Assembly: GCA_937926105.1 (NCBI GenBank)
Contig: CALANS010000028.1
Location: 241,097-305,096 of the forward strand
Source of the DNA: an uncultured Actinomycetes bacterium
GTDB taxonomy: Bacteria; Actinomycetota; Actinomycetes; Mycobacteriales; Nakamurellaceae
Length of the DNA: 64,000 nt
Direction: 5' to 3'
Part shown: one piece after another, positions 1 to 8,404 of the stretch
Numbering within the stretch: position 1 is the first letter of the stretch
Layout of the letters: the number at the start of each line of letters is the position of its first letter
Made by a program: the position numbers and the translations under genes
Notes under the pieces: model-generated
What the model saw: the letters and a program-made list of their open reading frames with translations, nothing else
Database searches by the model: none
Told to the model about the DNA's origin: nothing

Positions 1-616
1 TCCAATTGGCGGCAAAGTCGGCCGGAGACACCTGCAGGTGCAACTGCACCGAGGTACAGGCGGACTCCGGGGCGATGGTGGGGGAGAACATTTTCAGCGA
101 CTCCGCGCCGGCGATGTCCAGCTCCAGGTCCTCCCGGCGAGCTGCGAACACCGCCTCGTCGATGGCCGCGTAGCGGGGGTTGGCGCTCATCCACTCGCCC
201 TGCAGGTGCTCGGCTCGCAGCGTGGGCAGGATGCCGATCATCACGATCGCCGCGCCGACCTCGCGCGCGCGCTGGTCGGCCCGGTCCAGCGATGCGCGCA
301 GCAATTGCTCCAGCTCCAGCGCGGAGTCGCCGGGCAGTGGGCGGGGCGGAACGTTCAACTCGATGTTGTACCGGCCCAATTCGGTCTGATAGGCCGGGTC
401 GGCGATGGCCTCCAGCACCGGTGCGTTGGCCATCGCCGGTTGCCAGGCGTCGTCCACCAGGTTCAGCTCGATCTCCAGGCCGGTCAGCGGGCGGTCGAAG
501 TCAAAGGTCTGCTCGATGAGCATCCGCTCGAACACGTCCAGGCAGCGCTGCACCTTCTCTCGGTAGCGCTTGCGCTGCTCGCGAGTAAACGTGGCACTGG
601 CGATGTCATCACCCAT
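1..616 (-). CDS. Glutamate-cysteine ligase (GCS2)-like protein, N-terminal part
   Basis: The gene runs off the left edge, so only the first 205 residues are visible. The protein starts MGDDIASATFTREQ and soon carries the motif TGLEIELNLVDD, with the paired acidic residues expected of the GCS2/carboxylate-amine ligase fold. YNIELNVPPRPL follows at about residues 85-96. These match the ATP and glutamate binding strands of the family. Many actinomycetes carry such a gene apart from the mycothiol and ergothioneine pathways, and its exact substrate is not known from sequence. The ATG at 616 is preceded by a GAGGGAG ribosome site at good distance. It diverges from the amidohydrolase gene. The C-terminal half is outside the window, so completeness cannot be judged. 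Confidence 0.8.
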   Translation of the reverse strand, partial: MGDDIASATFTREQRKRYREKVQRCLDVFERMLIEQTFDFDRPLTGLEIELNLVDDAWQPAMANAPVLEAIADPAYQTELGRYNIELNVPPRPLPGDSALELEQLLRASLDRADQRAREVGAAIVMIGILPTLRAEHLQGEWMSANPRYAAIDEAVFAARREDLELDIAGAESLKMFSPTIAPESACTSVQLHLQVSPADFAANW

Positions 617-821
617 GGCGACTCCCTCGGCGGACCGCGCAGCGTCCGGCGAATCGGCCGGACGCCTCTCGCGCTCATTGTGGACCACGTCACACATTGG
701 CCCCTCACCCGGCGGGGCAGCGCGCCCGGGACGGTGGCCGTGCCGGTGCGGGTCGGATAGCCCGCCCGCCTACCCTGGTGCGGGACGTGTGCGGCACAGG
801 GCCGGGAGCGAGGGGGAAGCA

Positions 822-2105
822 ATGTCAACGGCGGTGACGGGAACGGCGGTGACGGGGACCGCGGTCACGGCCCCGGACGACGCGGCCGCGTCAGCCGGCC
901 CGGTCGATGTGGGCGCCGGCCGAGGTCCAGCCTGGCTGGACGACTTCCTGCGCGCCCAGCTGCCCGCACTGGTGGCACTGCGCCGCCGGGTGCATGCCCA
1001 CCCCGAGCTGTCCGGGTACGAGTTCGACACCACCGCACTGATCCGGGACACCCTGAATGCCGCGGGCATCGACGCGACCGTGTTGCCCGGCGGCACCGGA
1101 CTGATCGCCGAGCTGGGCGCGCGCCCAGCTGCTGCCGGCGGGCCCGCCATCGGGCTGCGGGCGGACATCGATGCGCTGCCGCTGTCCGAGGACGCCGGGC
1201 TACCCTTCGCCTCCACGGTGGATGGCGTCGCGCACGCCTGCGGCCACGACGTACACACCACCGTGCTGCTGGGTGCGGCGCTCGCGCTGCAGCAGGCGCC
1301 GGAACTGCCTGGGCGGGTCCGGCTGCTGTTTCAGCCCGCCGAGGAGGTGATGCCCGGCGGTGCCCACCAGATCGTCGCCGCCGGTGCCATGGACGGCCTG
1401 TCCCGGGCCTTCGCCCTGCACTGCGACCCGCGTCTGTCGGTCGGTCGGGTCGGGCTGCGAGTCGGGCCGATCACGTCCGCCTGCGACCTGATCGAGGTCG
1501 AGGTGACGGGCCCCGGCGGGCACACCTCCCGACCGCAGCTGACCGTCGACCTGGTGGGCGCCTTGGCCTTGGTGACGACCCAGTTGCCGGCGCTTCTGGC
1601 ACGGCGGCTGGACGCGCGGTCCGGGGCCGTGCTGGTGTGGGGGGCGGTGCGCGCCGGGGAGGCACCCAACGCGATCCCGCGGCGCGGGGTGCTGCGCGGC
1701 ACGCTGCGGATCATGGATCGCGGCGCGTGGGACGTCGCCGAGCCGCTGGTGACGGAGCTGATCGGGCAGATCCTGGCACCCACCGGGGCGCGACACACCC
1801 TGCGGTACGTGCGGGGCGTGCCACCGGTGGTCAACGAGGCCAGGGCGGTCGACCTGCTGCGGGACGGGGTCACGGGGGCGCTCGGTGCGGACGCCATCGC
1901 CCAGGCCGAGCAGTCCACCGGTGCCGAGGATTTCGCGGTACTGCTGGAGGATGTGCCGGGGGCGCTGGCCCGACTCGGGGTCTGGGACGGCGCCCGCGAG
2001 CAGGTTGACCTGCATTCGCCCGGATTCCGTGCGGACGAGCGGGCCATTCCGGTCGGGGTGCGCACGCTGGTACACACGGCGCTGGCGGCGTTGCGGGCCG
2101 GCTGA
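822..2105 (+). CDS. M20-family amidohydrolase (AmiA-like)
   Basis: This 427-residue zinc peptidase-family enzyme probably hydrolyses N-acyl amino acids or related amides in the cytoplasm. Motifs in order are HAHPELSGYE near residue 65, GLRADIDALPLSED near 110, the metal-binding HACGHDVHTT near 140, LFQPAEEVMPGGA near 170 and STGAEDFA near 365. Length fits the M20D group. The ATG at 822 is chosen because AGGGGGAA lies just upstream; the reading frame is open further upstream but without family similarity. The first codons encode a short repeat (TAVTGTAVTGTAVTA), absent from typical members. M. tuberculosis places amiA1/amiB1 beside a GGCT-like gene, lpdA and glpD2, the same order as here. The true substrate is unknown. 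Confidence 0.88.
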   Translation: MSTAVTGTAVTGTAVTAPDDAAASAGPVDVGAGRGPAWLDDFLRAQLPALVALRRRVHAHPELSGYEFDTTALIRDTLNAAGIDATVLPGGTGLIAELGARPAAAGGPAIGLRADIDALPLSEDAGLPFASTVDGVAHACGHDVHTTVLLGAALALQQAPELPGRVRLLFQPAEEVMPGGAHQIVAAGAMDGLSRAFALHCDPRLSVGRVGLRVGPITSACDLIEVEVTGPGGHTSRPQLTVDLVGALALVTTQLPALLARRLDARSGAVLVWGAVRAGEAPNAIPRRGVLRGTLRIMDRGAWDVAEPLVTELIGQILAPTGARHTLRYVRGVPPVVNEARAVDLLRDGVTGALGADAIAQAEQSTGAEDFAVLLEDVPGALARLGVWDGAREQVDLHSPGFRADERAIPVGVRTLVHTALAALRAG

Positions 2106-2180
2106 GACCCGCTCGACCGGGCTGCGCCGCCGGCGCCCCGAGTTTCATGCCGGTTTCAGTGCCGAGTCCGGTACCGAGTT

Positions 2181-3338
2181 TCAGTACGCCGCGAAGTCGC
2201 TGGGGCTGAGGAAGAAGCCGTGCGAGTCCGACAGGCTCAGGCACGTCACCGATGATCCGTTGGCCATGCACATCACGCCGTGAGCTTCGGTGTAGTCGCC
2301 GTCGGCCAGCACCGGCGCCTGCGGATCGTAGGCGGTGTCCGACACGCAGATGAAGGCGGCGGAGTGACCGGCGCGCATCTGCATCGCCGATCCATAGTCG
2401 CCCTGGCACTTCGGGTTCGGGTTCTTCGGCGGCGTGTAGCTGTGGTCGACCATCAGGTCGCAGCGCACCAGATCGTCCAGGATGATGCAGCCGATGCTGT
2501 GGTCGGCAAGCTGGAAGGACGATAGCGAGCCGCCTGAGCCCCCCGAGCCGGCCGTGACCGACGACCCCGCGCCGTCCGATGAGCCGGCGTCACCCCGCCC
2601 GGCCATCGTGGTGAACTGCGCGACCAGGATCGAGGCCGCCTCGATGGCCGTCGACGCGGATGCGGCGCCGTCCTCGGCGTCCTGCAGCTGGGATTGGCTG
2701 AACTGCTTGCTGCTGACCGCGAACCGGGAGGAGGAGACCACGATCATCGTGCCCCCGGTCCGGCGGGCGATCGCGTCCGAGACATCGGTCAGCTTGGTGA
2801 CGTCGTGACCGATCAGCGCCACCCATAGGTTCACCCCACCGGCCCGCGCGGCGACGACCTGCTCGTGCAGCGCGCTCAGCTCGTCCGGGTCCACGCTGGC
2901 GGAGGCATCGTCGTCGGCGTACACCGGATCGTCGTGCAGCGCGTCGGCGATGTCGGCCACGGCGACGCCGTGCACCGTGACGCCGCCGGGATCGCCGGAA
3001 TCACTGGTCGCGGCGGATTCGTCGGTACTGGACGCAGGCGGCTGCGGCGTGCTGGCGTCGCTGCTCGGCGGAACCGGAGGGATCGGCGTCGGCGTGCTGG
3101 TGCCCGCCGGACCCTCGGTCGAACTCGGCGTGTCCGTCGGCGACATGGTGGGCGGCCCGGCGGCGGGTGTCGTGCTGGCCGGCAGGTCGCGCGCAGCGGC
3201 CGGATCGGCTCGCGGGCTACCTGCGACGCTGGTGGCGCACCCGGCGAGCAGCGTCAACACCGCGAGCAGTGCGGCCACCGTCGGCACCGTCACCGCTCGC
3301 GATCGTCCTCGCGCCGCTCGTCTCGACATCATCGTCAC
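2181..3338 (-). CDS. Secreted lipoprotein with Ser/Thr/Pro linker
   Basis: A 385-residue exported protein. The N-terminus has basic residues, a hydrophobic stretch and a lipobox ending TLLAGC (Cys about residue 34), so it should be lipid-anchored on the outer face of the membrane. Residues about 40-115 are rich in Ala, Pro, Ser and Thr, a typical disordered spacer. A middle domain (about 120-230) resembles small actinobacterial domains of the Rv1476/TPM type, with GVNLWVALIGHDV and GGTMIVVSSSRF. The C-terminal domain (about 275-385) contains paired cysteines (IGCIILDDLVRCD, KCQGDYG, FICVSDT, GVMCMANGSSVTCL) and resembles a common exported actinobacterial domain. It interrupts the otherwise conserved amiA-GGCT-lpdA order and converges on the amidohydrolase gene. 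Function is not known. Confidence 0.75.
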   Translation of the reverse strand: MTMMSRRAARGRSRAVTVPTVAALLAVLTLLAGCATSVAGSPRADPAAARDLPASTTPAAGPPTMSPTDTPSSTEGPAGTSTPTPIPPVPPSSDASTPQPPASSTDESAATSDSGDPGGVTVHGVAVADIADALHDDPVYADDDASASVDPDELSALHEQVVAARAGGVNLWVALIGHDVTKLTDVSDAIARRTGGTMIVVSSSRFAVSSKQFSQSQLQDAEDGAASASTAIEAASILVAQFTTMAGRGDAGSSDGAGSSVTAGSGGSGGSLSSFQLADHSIGCIILDDLVRCDLMVDHSYTPPKNPNPKCQGDYGSAMQMRAGHSAAFICVSDTAYDPQAPVLADGDYTEAHGVMCMANGSSVTCLSLSDSHGFFLSPSDFAAY

Positions 3339-3448
3339 CGCACCCCCATCCGTGGCCGGAACGCTACTCGCTGATCACCGCGCCGCGGGCCGTTTCGCCG
3401 GACCCACCGCGCACGGCTGCGGTTCGACCCGGTTCGACCCCGACTCGA

Positions 3449-3907
3449 TCAGTGTCCGATCGACCGGCAGGAGCGCAGCCGCAGGTCGCGGACGTACTCG
3501 TCCGGCGCGTCCACGGCCTCCGCGGCATCGGCGATGACCCCCAGGTAGCGGGCCGAGGGCAACCCGCCCTCGTAGGCCCGCAGCGCATATAGCCACGCCA
3601 GCACGTCGGAGTCCAGGGTGTGCACCCGCAGCCGGATCTTGATGTACAGGCCGAGGTCGGCCCCCTCCCAGGAATCCAGGGCGCGCTCGTCCGACTCACT
3701 CAGGTCGTAGAGCACCACGAACACCGCCGAGTCGGATTCTTCGACCACGGTGGCCAGGGCGCCCTCCCACCCCAGATCCTCGCCACCGAAGGTCAGGCGC
3801 CAGCCGTGCAACCATCCGGTGCCGGCCATGGGCGAGGACGGGCAGCGCTGCAGCATCTGCGCCGGGTCCATATTCGACCCGTACGCGGCATAGAGCGCCA
3901 TGGCCAT
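3449..3907 (-). CDS. Gamma-glutamylcyclotransferase-like protein
   Basis: A 152-residue protein starting MAMALYAAYGSNM. The YGSNM motif near the N-terminus is the hallmark of the GGCT/AIG2 fold, and GTGWLHGWRLTFGGEDLGWEG fits the next strands. The conserved glutamate region is followed by LYDLSESDERALDSWEG, where the family has its catalytic acid. The reaction may be cyclisation of gamma-glutamyl compounds, but activity is unproven for this subgroup. It is the counterpart by position of Rv3304, next to lpdA. A second Met two codons in (3901) is an equally good start. It diverges from lpdA across 77 bp and could share an operon with the lipoprotein gene downstream, 110 bp away. Confidence 0.8.
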   Translation of the reverse strand: MAMALYAAYGSNMDPAQMLQRCPSSPMAGTGWLHGWRLTFGGEDLGWEGALATVVEESDSAVFVVLYDLSESDERALDSWEGADLGLYIKIRLRVHTLDSDVLAWLYALRAYEGGLPSARYLGVIADAAEAVDAPDEYVRDLRLRSCRSIGH

Positions 3908-3984
3908 CTAGCGTAGTGGGTGGTGTCGTCGGCGATCGCCGACGCACCGGGCCACAGCTGCCGACCGGGAGGGACAGCCAGTAG

Positions 3985-5388
3985 GTGACCAGGATCGTGA
4001 TCATCGGCGGCGGGCCGGCCGGGTACGAGGCCGCTCTGGTGGCGGCGCAGTACGGCGGGGAGGTGACGCTGATCGAGCCGGACGGTCCCGGGGGATCGTG
4101 CGTGCTGGCCGACTGCGTGCCGTCGAAGACCTTCATCGCCTCCGCCGGGGCGCGGACCGCGGTGCGGGAGGCCGGTCGGCTGGGCATCGTGGCGCCCGCC
4201 GAATCGGTGGCGGTGGACGTGCCCGCCGTGCACCGGCGGGTCACCGACCTCGCGGCGGCCCAGTCGGCGGACATCGCCTCGCGGCTGACTGTCGAGGGCG
4301 TCAAGATGATCCGCGGCCGGGCCGAATTGGCCGACCCGGAACCGGGATTGGCCACTCACCGGGTGCGCGCGACGGGCGTCGACGGGGCGGTGACCGAGTT
4401 GACGGCCGAGGTGGTGCTCATCGCGACCGGGGCCAGCCCGCGGATCTTGCCGGGTGCCAAGCCGGACGGCGAGCGCATCCTGACCTGGCGGCAGGTGTAC
4501 ACGCTGACCCAGTTGCCCGAGCATCTGATCGTGGTGGGGTCCGGTGTCACCGGCGCCGAGTTCGCCTCCGCCTACACCGAAATGGGCGTGCCGGTGACGG
4601 TGGTGTCCAGCCGGGACCGGGTGCTGCCCGGCGAGGATGCCGATGCCGCGGCGGTGCTGGAGGAGGTGTTCGCCGAGCGGGGGGTGACGCTGGTCAAGCG
4701 GGCCCGCGCCGAGCGGGTGCTTCGGGACGGTGACGGGGTTCTTGTCGAACTGGCCGACGGCAGGCAGGTACGCGGGTCACATGCGCTGATGACGGTCGGG
4801 TCGGTGCCCAACACCGCCGATGTCGGGTTGGACCGGGTCGGCTGCACGATGGATCCGGGCGGATTCATCCAGGTCGATCGGGTGTCCCGGACCTCGGTGG
4901 CCGGCATCTACGCCGCCGGCGACTGCACCGGAGTGCTGATGCTGGCGTCCGTGGCGGCCATGCAGGGCCGGATAGCAATGTGGCACGCGCTCGGCGAGGG
5001 AGCCCCACCGCTGAAGCGGAAGCTGGTGTCCGCCAATGTGTTTACCCACCCGGAGATCGCTACCGTGGGTGTGTCGCAGGCCGAGGTGGACTCCGGGGCG
5101 GTGCCCGCTCGGGTGCTGATGCTGCCGTTGGGCACCAACCCGCGGGCGAAGATGCTGGGCCTGCGCTCCGGGTTCGTCAAGCTGATGGTGCGACCCGCTA
5201 CCGGCATCGTGGTCGGCGGAGTGGTGGTGGCGCCGGGGGCCTCCGAGCTGATCTTGCCGATTGCGGTCGCGGTGCAGAACCGGCTGACCGCCAAGAATCT
5301 CGCCTACACGTTCAGCGTCTACCCGTCGCTGTCCGGGTCGATCACCGAACTGGGTCGCCAGCTGATGGCCGCCGACGACCTGGGGTGA
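3985..5388 (+). CDS. lpdA: LpdA-type NAD(P)H quinone reductase / flavoprotein disulfide reductase
   Basis: A 467-residue FAD protein close to M. tuberculosis LpdA (Rv3303c) over its full length. It has the FAD motif IIGGGPAGYEAA at residues 6-17, the NAD(P) motif VVGSGVTGAEFA near 176, and IYAAGDCTG near 308. LpdA of M. tuberculosis is a quinone reductase rather than a lipoamide dehydrogenase, because it lacks the redox cysteine pair. Here residues 37-47 read GGSCVLADCVP, so Cys39 and Cys44 have the canonical CX4C spacing. The C-terminal catalytic His of true Lpd enzymes (HPxxxE) is missing: the matching stretch reads SVYPSLSGSITE. The start is a GTG with a GGGAGGGA site upstream. Redox role and partner remain to be settled. 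Confidence 0.9.
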   Translation: MTRIVIIGGGPAGYEAALVAAQYGGEVTLIEPDGPGGSCVLADCVPSKTFIASAGARTAVREAGRLGIVAPAESVAVDVPAVHRRVTDLAAAQSADIASRLTVEGVKMIRGRAELADPEPGLATHRVRATGVDGAVTELTAEVVLIATGASPRILPGAKPDGERILTWRQVYTLTQLPEHLIVVGSGVTGAEFASAYTEMGVPVTVVSSRDRVLPGEDADAAAVLEEVFAERGVTLVKRARAERVLRDGDGVLVELADGRQVRGSHALMTVGSVPNTADVGLDRVGCTMDPGGFIQVDRVSRTSVAGIYAAGDCTGVLMLASVAAMQGRIAMWHALGEGAPPLKRKLVSANVFTHPEIATVGVSQAEVDSGAVPARVLMLPLGTNPRAKMLGLRSGFVKLMVRPATGIVVGGVVVAPGASELILPIAVAVQNRLTAKNLAYTFSVYPSLSGSITELGRQLMAADDLG

Positions 5389-5472
5389 GTGCGCACGGGT
5401 GGGTCCGGAACGTCACCAGTGTCTGCGCTTCCGGGGGCCGCGTGGGCCTGCCGTTGCCAGCCCTCGCGCCCA

Positions 5473-5729
5473 GCTAGCGCCGAGAGTCGAGTTTGATCCA
5501 GTGGAGTCGACCGGCGCCCTGACCGGCAATCGTGGGCCTGCGGGTGGCTACCGGGCTGAAACGCCGAGGTGGCGGAACATGATGGCGTCGGCGGCCGCCG
5601 CCATCGACTCGGTCCCTGTGCGGGGGCGGTCATCGGTATGGTCCTGGCGGAATGGGCAGGCGTTGGGTTGAGTGCACGCTCGCCGGCCGCGGTCGGCACG
5701 GCGGATCAAACTCGACTCTCGGCACTAGC
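5473..5729. mobile_element. MITE-like element with 27-bp terminal inverted repeats
   Basis: Positions 5473-5499 and 5703-5729 are inverted repeats of 27 bp with a single mismatch. The shared core is GAGAGTCGAGTTTGATC. With one gap, the match extends a few bases outward (CCAG on both sides). They enclose about 200 bp with no convincing gene. The size and paired ends suit a miniature inverted-repeat element or a remnant of an insertion sequence. No clear target-site duplication is visible. The right arm contains the stop codon of the neighbouring regulator gene, so that protein's last residues may be element-derived. The element fills the gap between the convergent lpdA and regulator genes. Confidence 0.55.
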
Positions 5730-6738
5730 CTGGTGGACCGGTCACCCTCCCCGGCCGCCTGAGGGGCAGCCGATCGGTCGAGTTCGAGTGGATGCCTGTC
5801 GTCCGTAACCACCGCGCACGGGCTCGCAACAGTGTGGACAGCAGTTCCACCCGGGCCGCTGGGTGCAGGGGGCACAGTCCGGATCCTGCGGTCCCGCGAT
5901 CGACGCGCTCCAGGAACAGGCGTGTCGGGCCGTGAGCCCCGGAGCAGTCGGTGTGTGCGTGGCCGCCGCGAAGCCGGGCATCTCCCGCGCTGGTGAGGGT
6001 CGCGGTGACCTCGTAGCGGTGCCAGACGTAGTCCGGCGTCGCTGGTGAGAAACCTCCGCTGAGGTCGGGCCGCGAGCGGGGCGCGATGATCGGTACGTCG
6101 AAGGCACGCTCCAGGCAGGCCCAGCGGACCCAGGAGTCGGCCGCGGACCGCGATGCGCCGTCCGCCAGCGGAGCGAGAGACCGGAGTCGATGGACCCCCC
6201 GCCCGCTGAGGGCCTCGACACGATCCACGATGGCACCGACGGAGGCCACGGCGCCACAGTGCACGGCCGCATCCAAGACTGCCAGCGCCGCGGCGGGCGA
6301 TTTCCGTAGTACGGCAAGACGCACGGCGCATTCGGCGGGGTCCTCGACTGGCTGCCCGTCGACCGTGACCCGATCTGCGATCGGGCGGTGGCGATGCACC
6401 ACCAGCCCGGTCCGCGTCGACTGTACGGAACCGTCTGTCAGCACGTGGGTATCGCGTGAGAGGCAGCCTGCAAAGCCGTGTATTTCCGCCGCGGTGTTCA
6501 GGCAGGGAATGACCGGGCGACGCAGGGTCAGTTGGGCGGCGGTCAGTCTGGTGCGGAGCGGAACGCGGCCCCGCGCGGCGGGACCCGCCGCATAGGCACC
6601 ACGCCACAGCCGTCGAAGGTGCCCGGAGGCAAGGACCGCTTGGACCTCGCGTGCATGCGCAATCGGTCTGAGCTGCGCCGCCATGATGGCGCCGTCTTGC
6701 GTGGCAGCAATTGCCAGGATCTCGCCCGTGATGGTCAT
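5725..6738 (-). CDS. AbiEi-like winged-helix protein
   Basis: A 337-residue protein starting MTITGEILAIAATQDG. The first 60 residues (QLRPIAHAREVQAVLASGHL, then RRLWRGAYAAG) resemble the N-terminal winged-helix domain of AbiEi-type antitoxins, which is often found in actinobacterial proteins of this length. The middle region with VEDPAECAVRLAVL fits that group, while the C-terminal half is poorly recognisable and lacks a clear nuclease motif. Its start lies 10 bp after the glpK stop, so it may be co-transcribed with glpK. No AbiEii toxin gene is adjacent, so a toxin-antitoxin role is not supported. The stop codon sits inside the right arm of an inverted-repeat element, suggesting the 3' end was altered by insertion. 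Confidence 0.6.
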   Translation of the reverse strand: MTITGEILAIAATQDGAIMAAQLRPIAHAREVQAVLASGHLRRLWRGAYAAGPAARGRVPLRTRLTAAQLTLRRPVIPCLNTAAEIHGFAGCLSRDTHVLTDGSVQSTRTGLVVHRHRPIADRVTVDGQPVEDPAECAVRLAVLRKSPAAALAVLDAAVHCGAVASVGAIVDRVEALSGRGVHRLRSLAPLADGASRSAADSWVRWACLERAFDVPIIAPRSRPDLSGGFSPATPDYVWHRYEVTATLTSAGDARLRGGHAHTDCSGAHGPTRLFLERVDRGTAGSGLCPLHPAARVELLSTLLRARARWLRTTGIHSNSTDRLPLRRPGRVTGPPG

Positions 6739-6748
6739 GGCATGAGAC

Positions 6749-8263
6749 CTACTCCTGCTCCGCCCAGTCGAAGGTCCGCGTGACGGCCTTGCGCCACCGC
6801 GCGAACAGCCGCTCCCGCTCCGTCGCATCCAGCGTCGGCTCCCAGCGCCGGTCCTCGGCCCAGTTGGCCCGGATGTCGTCGGTGCCGGACCAGAAGCCAA
6901 CGGCCAGCCCGGCCGCGTACGCGGCTCCCAGCGCCGTCGTTTCGGCCACCACGGGGCGTAACACCGGCACACCGAGAATGTCTGCCTGGAATTGCATCAG
7001 CGTCTCATTGGCCACCATGCCGCCATCCACCTTCAGCGTGCTCAGGTCGACCCCCGAATCCGCATGCATCGCATCGACGACCTCCCGGCTCTGGAACGCG
7101 GTGGCCTCCAACACCGCTCGCGCCAGGTGTGCCTTGGTGACGAACCGGGTGAGCCCCACGATCGCCCCCCGGGCATCGGACCGCCAGTACGGGGCGAACA
7201 GTCCGGAGAATGCCGGTACCACATAGGCCCCGCCGTTGTTCGGAACGCTGCGGGCCAACTCCTCGATCTCGGCCGCGGAACCGATCAGCCCCAGGTTGTC
7301 CCGGAACCACTGCACCAGCGAGCCGGTGACGGCGATCGAGCCCTCCAGCGCGTACACCGCCGGCTGGTCGCCGATCTGGTAACACACCGTGGTGAGCAGC
7401 CCGTGCCGGCTGAATACCGGCTGGGTACCGGTGTTCAGCAGCAGGAAGTTACCGGTTCCGTAGGTGTTCTTGGCCTCACCAGGGGACAGGCAAGCCTGCC
7501 CGAATGTCGCCGCCTGCTGGTCGCCGAGTACGCCCGCGATCGGGATCCCGGCCAGCTCCACCGGATCCGTCACCGCCCCGTACACCTGCGAGCTGGAACG
7601 GATCTCCGGCAACATGACCGGCGGAATGCCGAACTCACCGGCGATCTCGACGTCCCACTGCAGCGAGCGCAGGTCCATCATCATGGTGCGGGAGGCATTC
7701 GTGACATCCGTGGCGTGTAGCCCGCCCCTCGGCCCGCCGGACAGCCACCACAGCAAGTAGGAATCGACCGTGCCGGCTAGTAGCTCGCCCGCCTCGGCCC
7801 GCGGCAGCGCGCCGGCTACCTGCTGCAGGATCCAGGCGATCTTGGGGCCGGCGAAGTAGGTGGCCAGTGGCAGCCCGACGCGCTGCCGGAATCGGTCTGC
7901 CCCGCCGCCCGCGGCGCCGAGTTCCCGGCAGATCGCATCGGTGCGGGTGTCCTGCCAGACGATTGCCGGGTACACCGGTTCGCCGGTGCCGCGATCCCAC
8001 ACCACTGTGGTCTCCCGCTGATTCGTCACCCCCAGGGCCGCGACATCACCGGCGGTCGCGCCCGCCGAGTTCATCGCGCCGGCGATCACCGCCCGGGTGT
8101 TCGTCCAGATCTCGGCGGGGTCGTGCTCCACCCAGCCGGGGCGGGGCAGGATTTGCCGGTGCTCCCGCTGGTCAGAGGCCGCGATGCGCCCGTCGTGGGT
8201 GAACAGGATGCATCGGGTGGACGTGGTGCCCTGGTCGATCGCCGCCACGTACCGTGCCGCCAT
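6749..8263 (-). CDS. glpK: Glycerol kinase
   Basis: A 504-residue FGGY-family kinase that phosphorylates glycerol to sn-glycerol 3-phosphate in the cytoplasm. The N-terminus [15 protein letters not shown] is the phosphate-binding loop. [19 protein letters not shown] and [14 protein letters not shown] segments follow, and the C-terminal signature region [22 protein letters not shown] is intact. Length equals the family norm. The start is the ATG at 8263, preceded by GGAAAGG; a longer frame upstream has no similarity to the family. It diverges from glpD across 141 bp, so the two enzymes of glycerol use are placed back to back and probably share control. The AbiEi-like gene follows 10 bp downstream. 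Confidence 0.96.
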   Translation of the reverse strand: MAARYVAAIDQGTTSTRCILFTHDGRIAASDQREHRQILPRPGWVEHDPAEIWTNTRAVIAGAMNSAGATAGDVAALGVTNQRETTVVWDRGTGEPVYPAIVWQDTRTDAICRELGAAGGGADRFRQRVGLPLATYFAGPKIAWILQQVAGALPRAEAGELLAGTVDSYLLWWLSGGPRGGLHATDVTNASRTMMMDLRSLQWDVEIAGEFGIPPVMLPEIRSSSQVYGAVTDPVELAGIPIAGVLGDQQAATFGQACLSPGEAKNTYGTGNFLLLNTGTQPVFSRHGLLTTVCYQIGDQPAVYALEGSIAVTGSLVQWFRDNLGLIGSAAEIEELARSVPNNGGAYVVPAFSGLFAPYWRSDARGAIVGLTRFVTKAHLARAVLEATAFQSREVVDAMHADSGVDLSTLKVDGGMVANETLMQFQADILGVPVLRPVVAETTALGAAYAAGLAVGFWSGTDDIRANWAEDRRWEPTLDATERERLFARWRKAVTRTFDWAEQE

Positions 8264-8404
8264 CGCTGCTCGCCTTTCCTGTCTGCTTCGGCAAGCGCCC
8301 ACCGTTTCCGGTTGCGGCCCGCCGCTCCGATCATCGGACGGTAGCGTGAGGGCCGTCGGCGCGCCGGACGGGCACCGACTTCGACGCGGGGAGGTTCGGC
8401 GACG

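Noticed and set aside
2106..2180. Terminator between amidohydrolase and lipoprotein genes
   Set aside because: GAGTTTCAGT-like repeats are present but they are direct repeats, not a stem.
5725..6738. Type IV toxin-antitoxin pair
   Set aside because: Only the AbiEi-like domain is seen; there is no AbiEii nucleotidyltransferase gene beside it.
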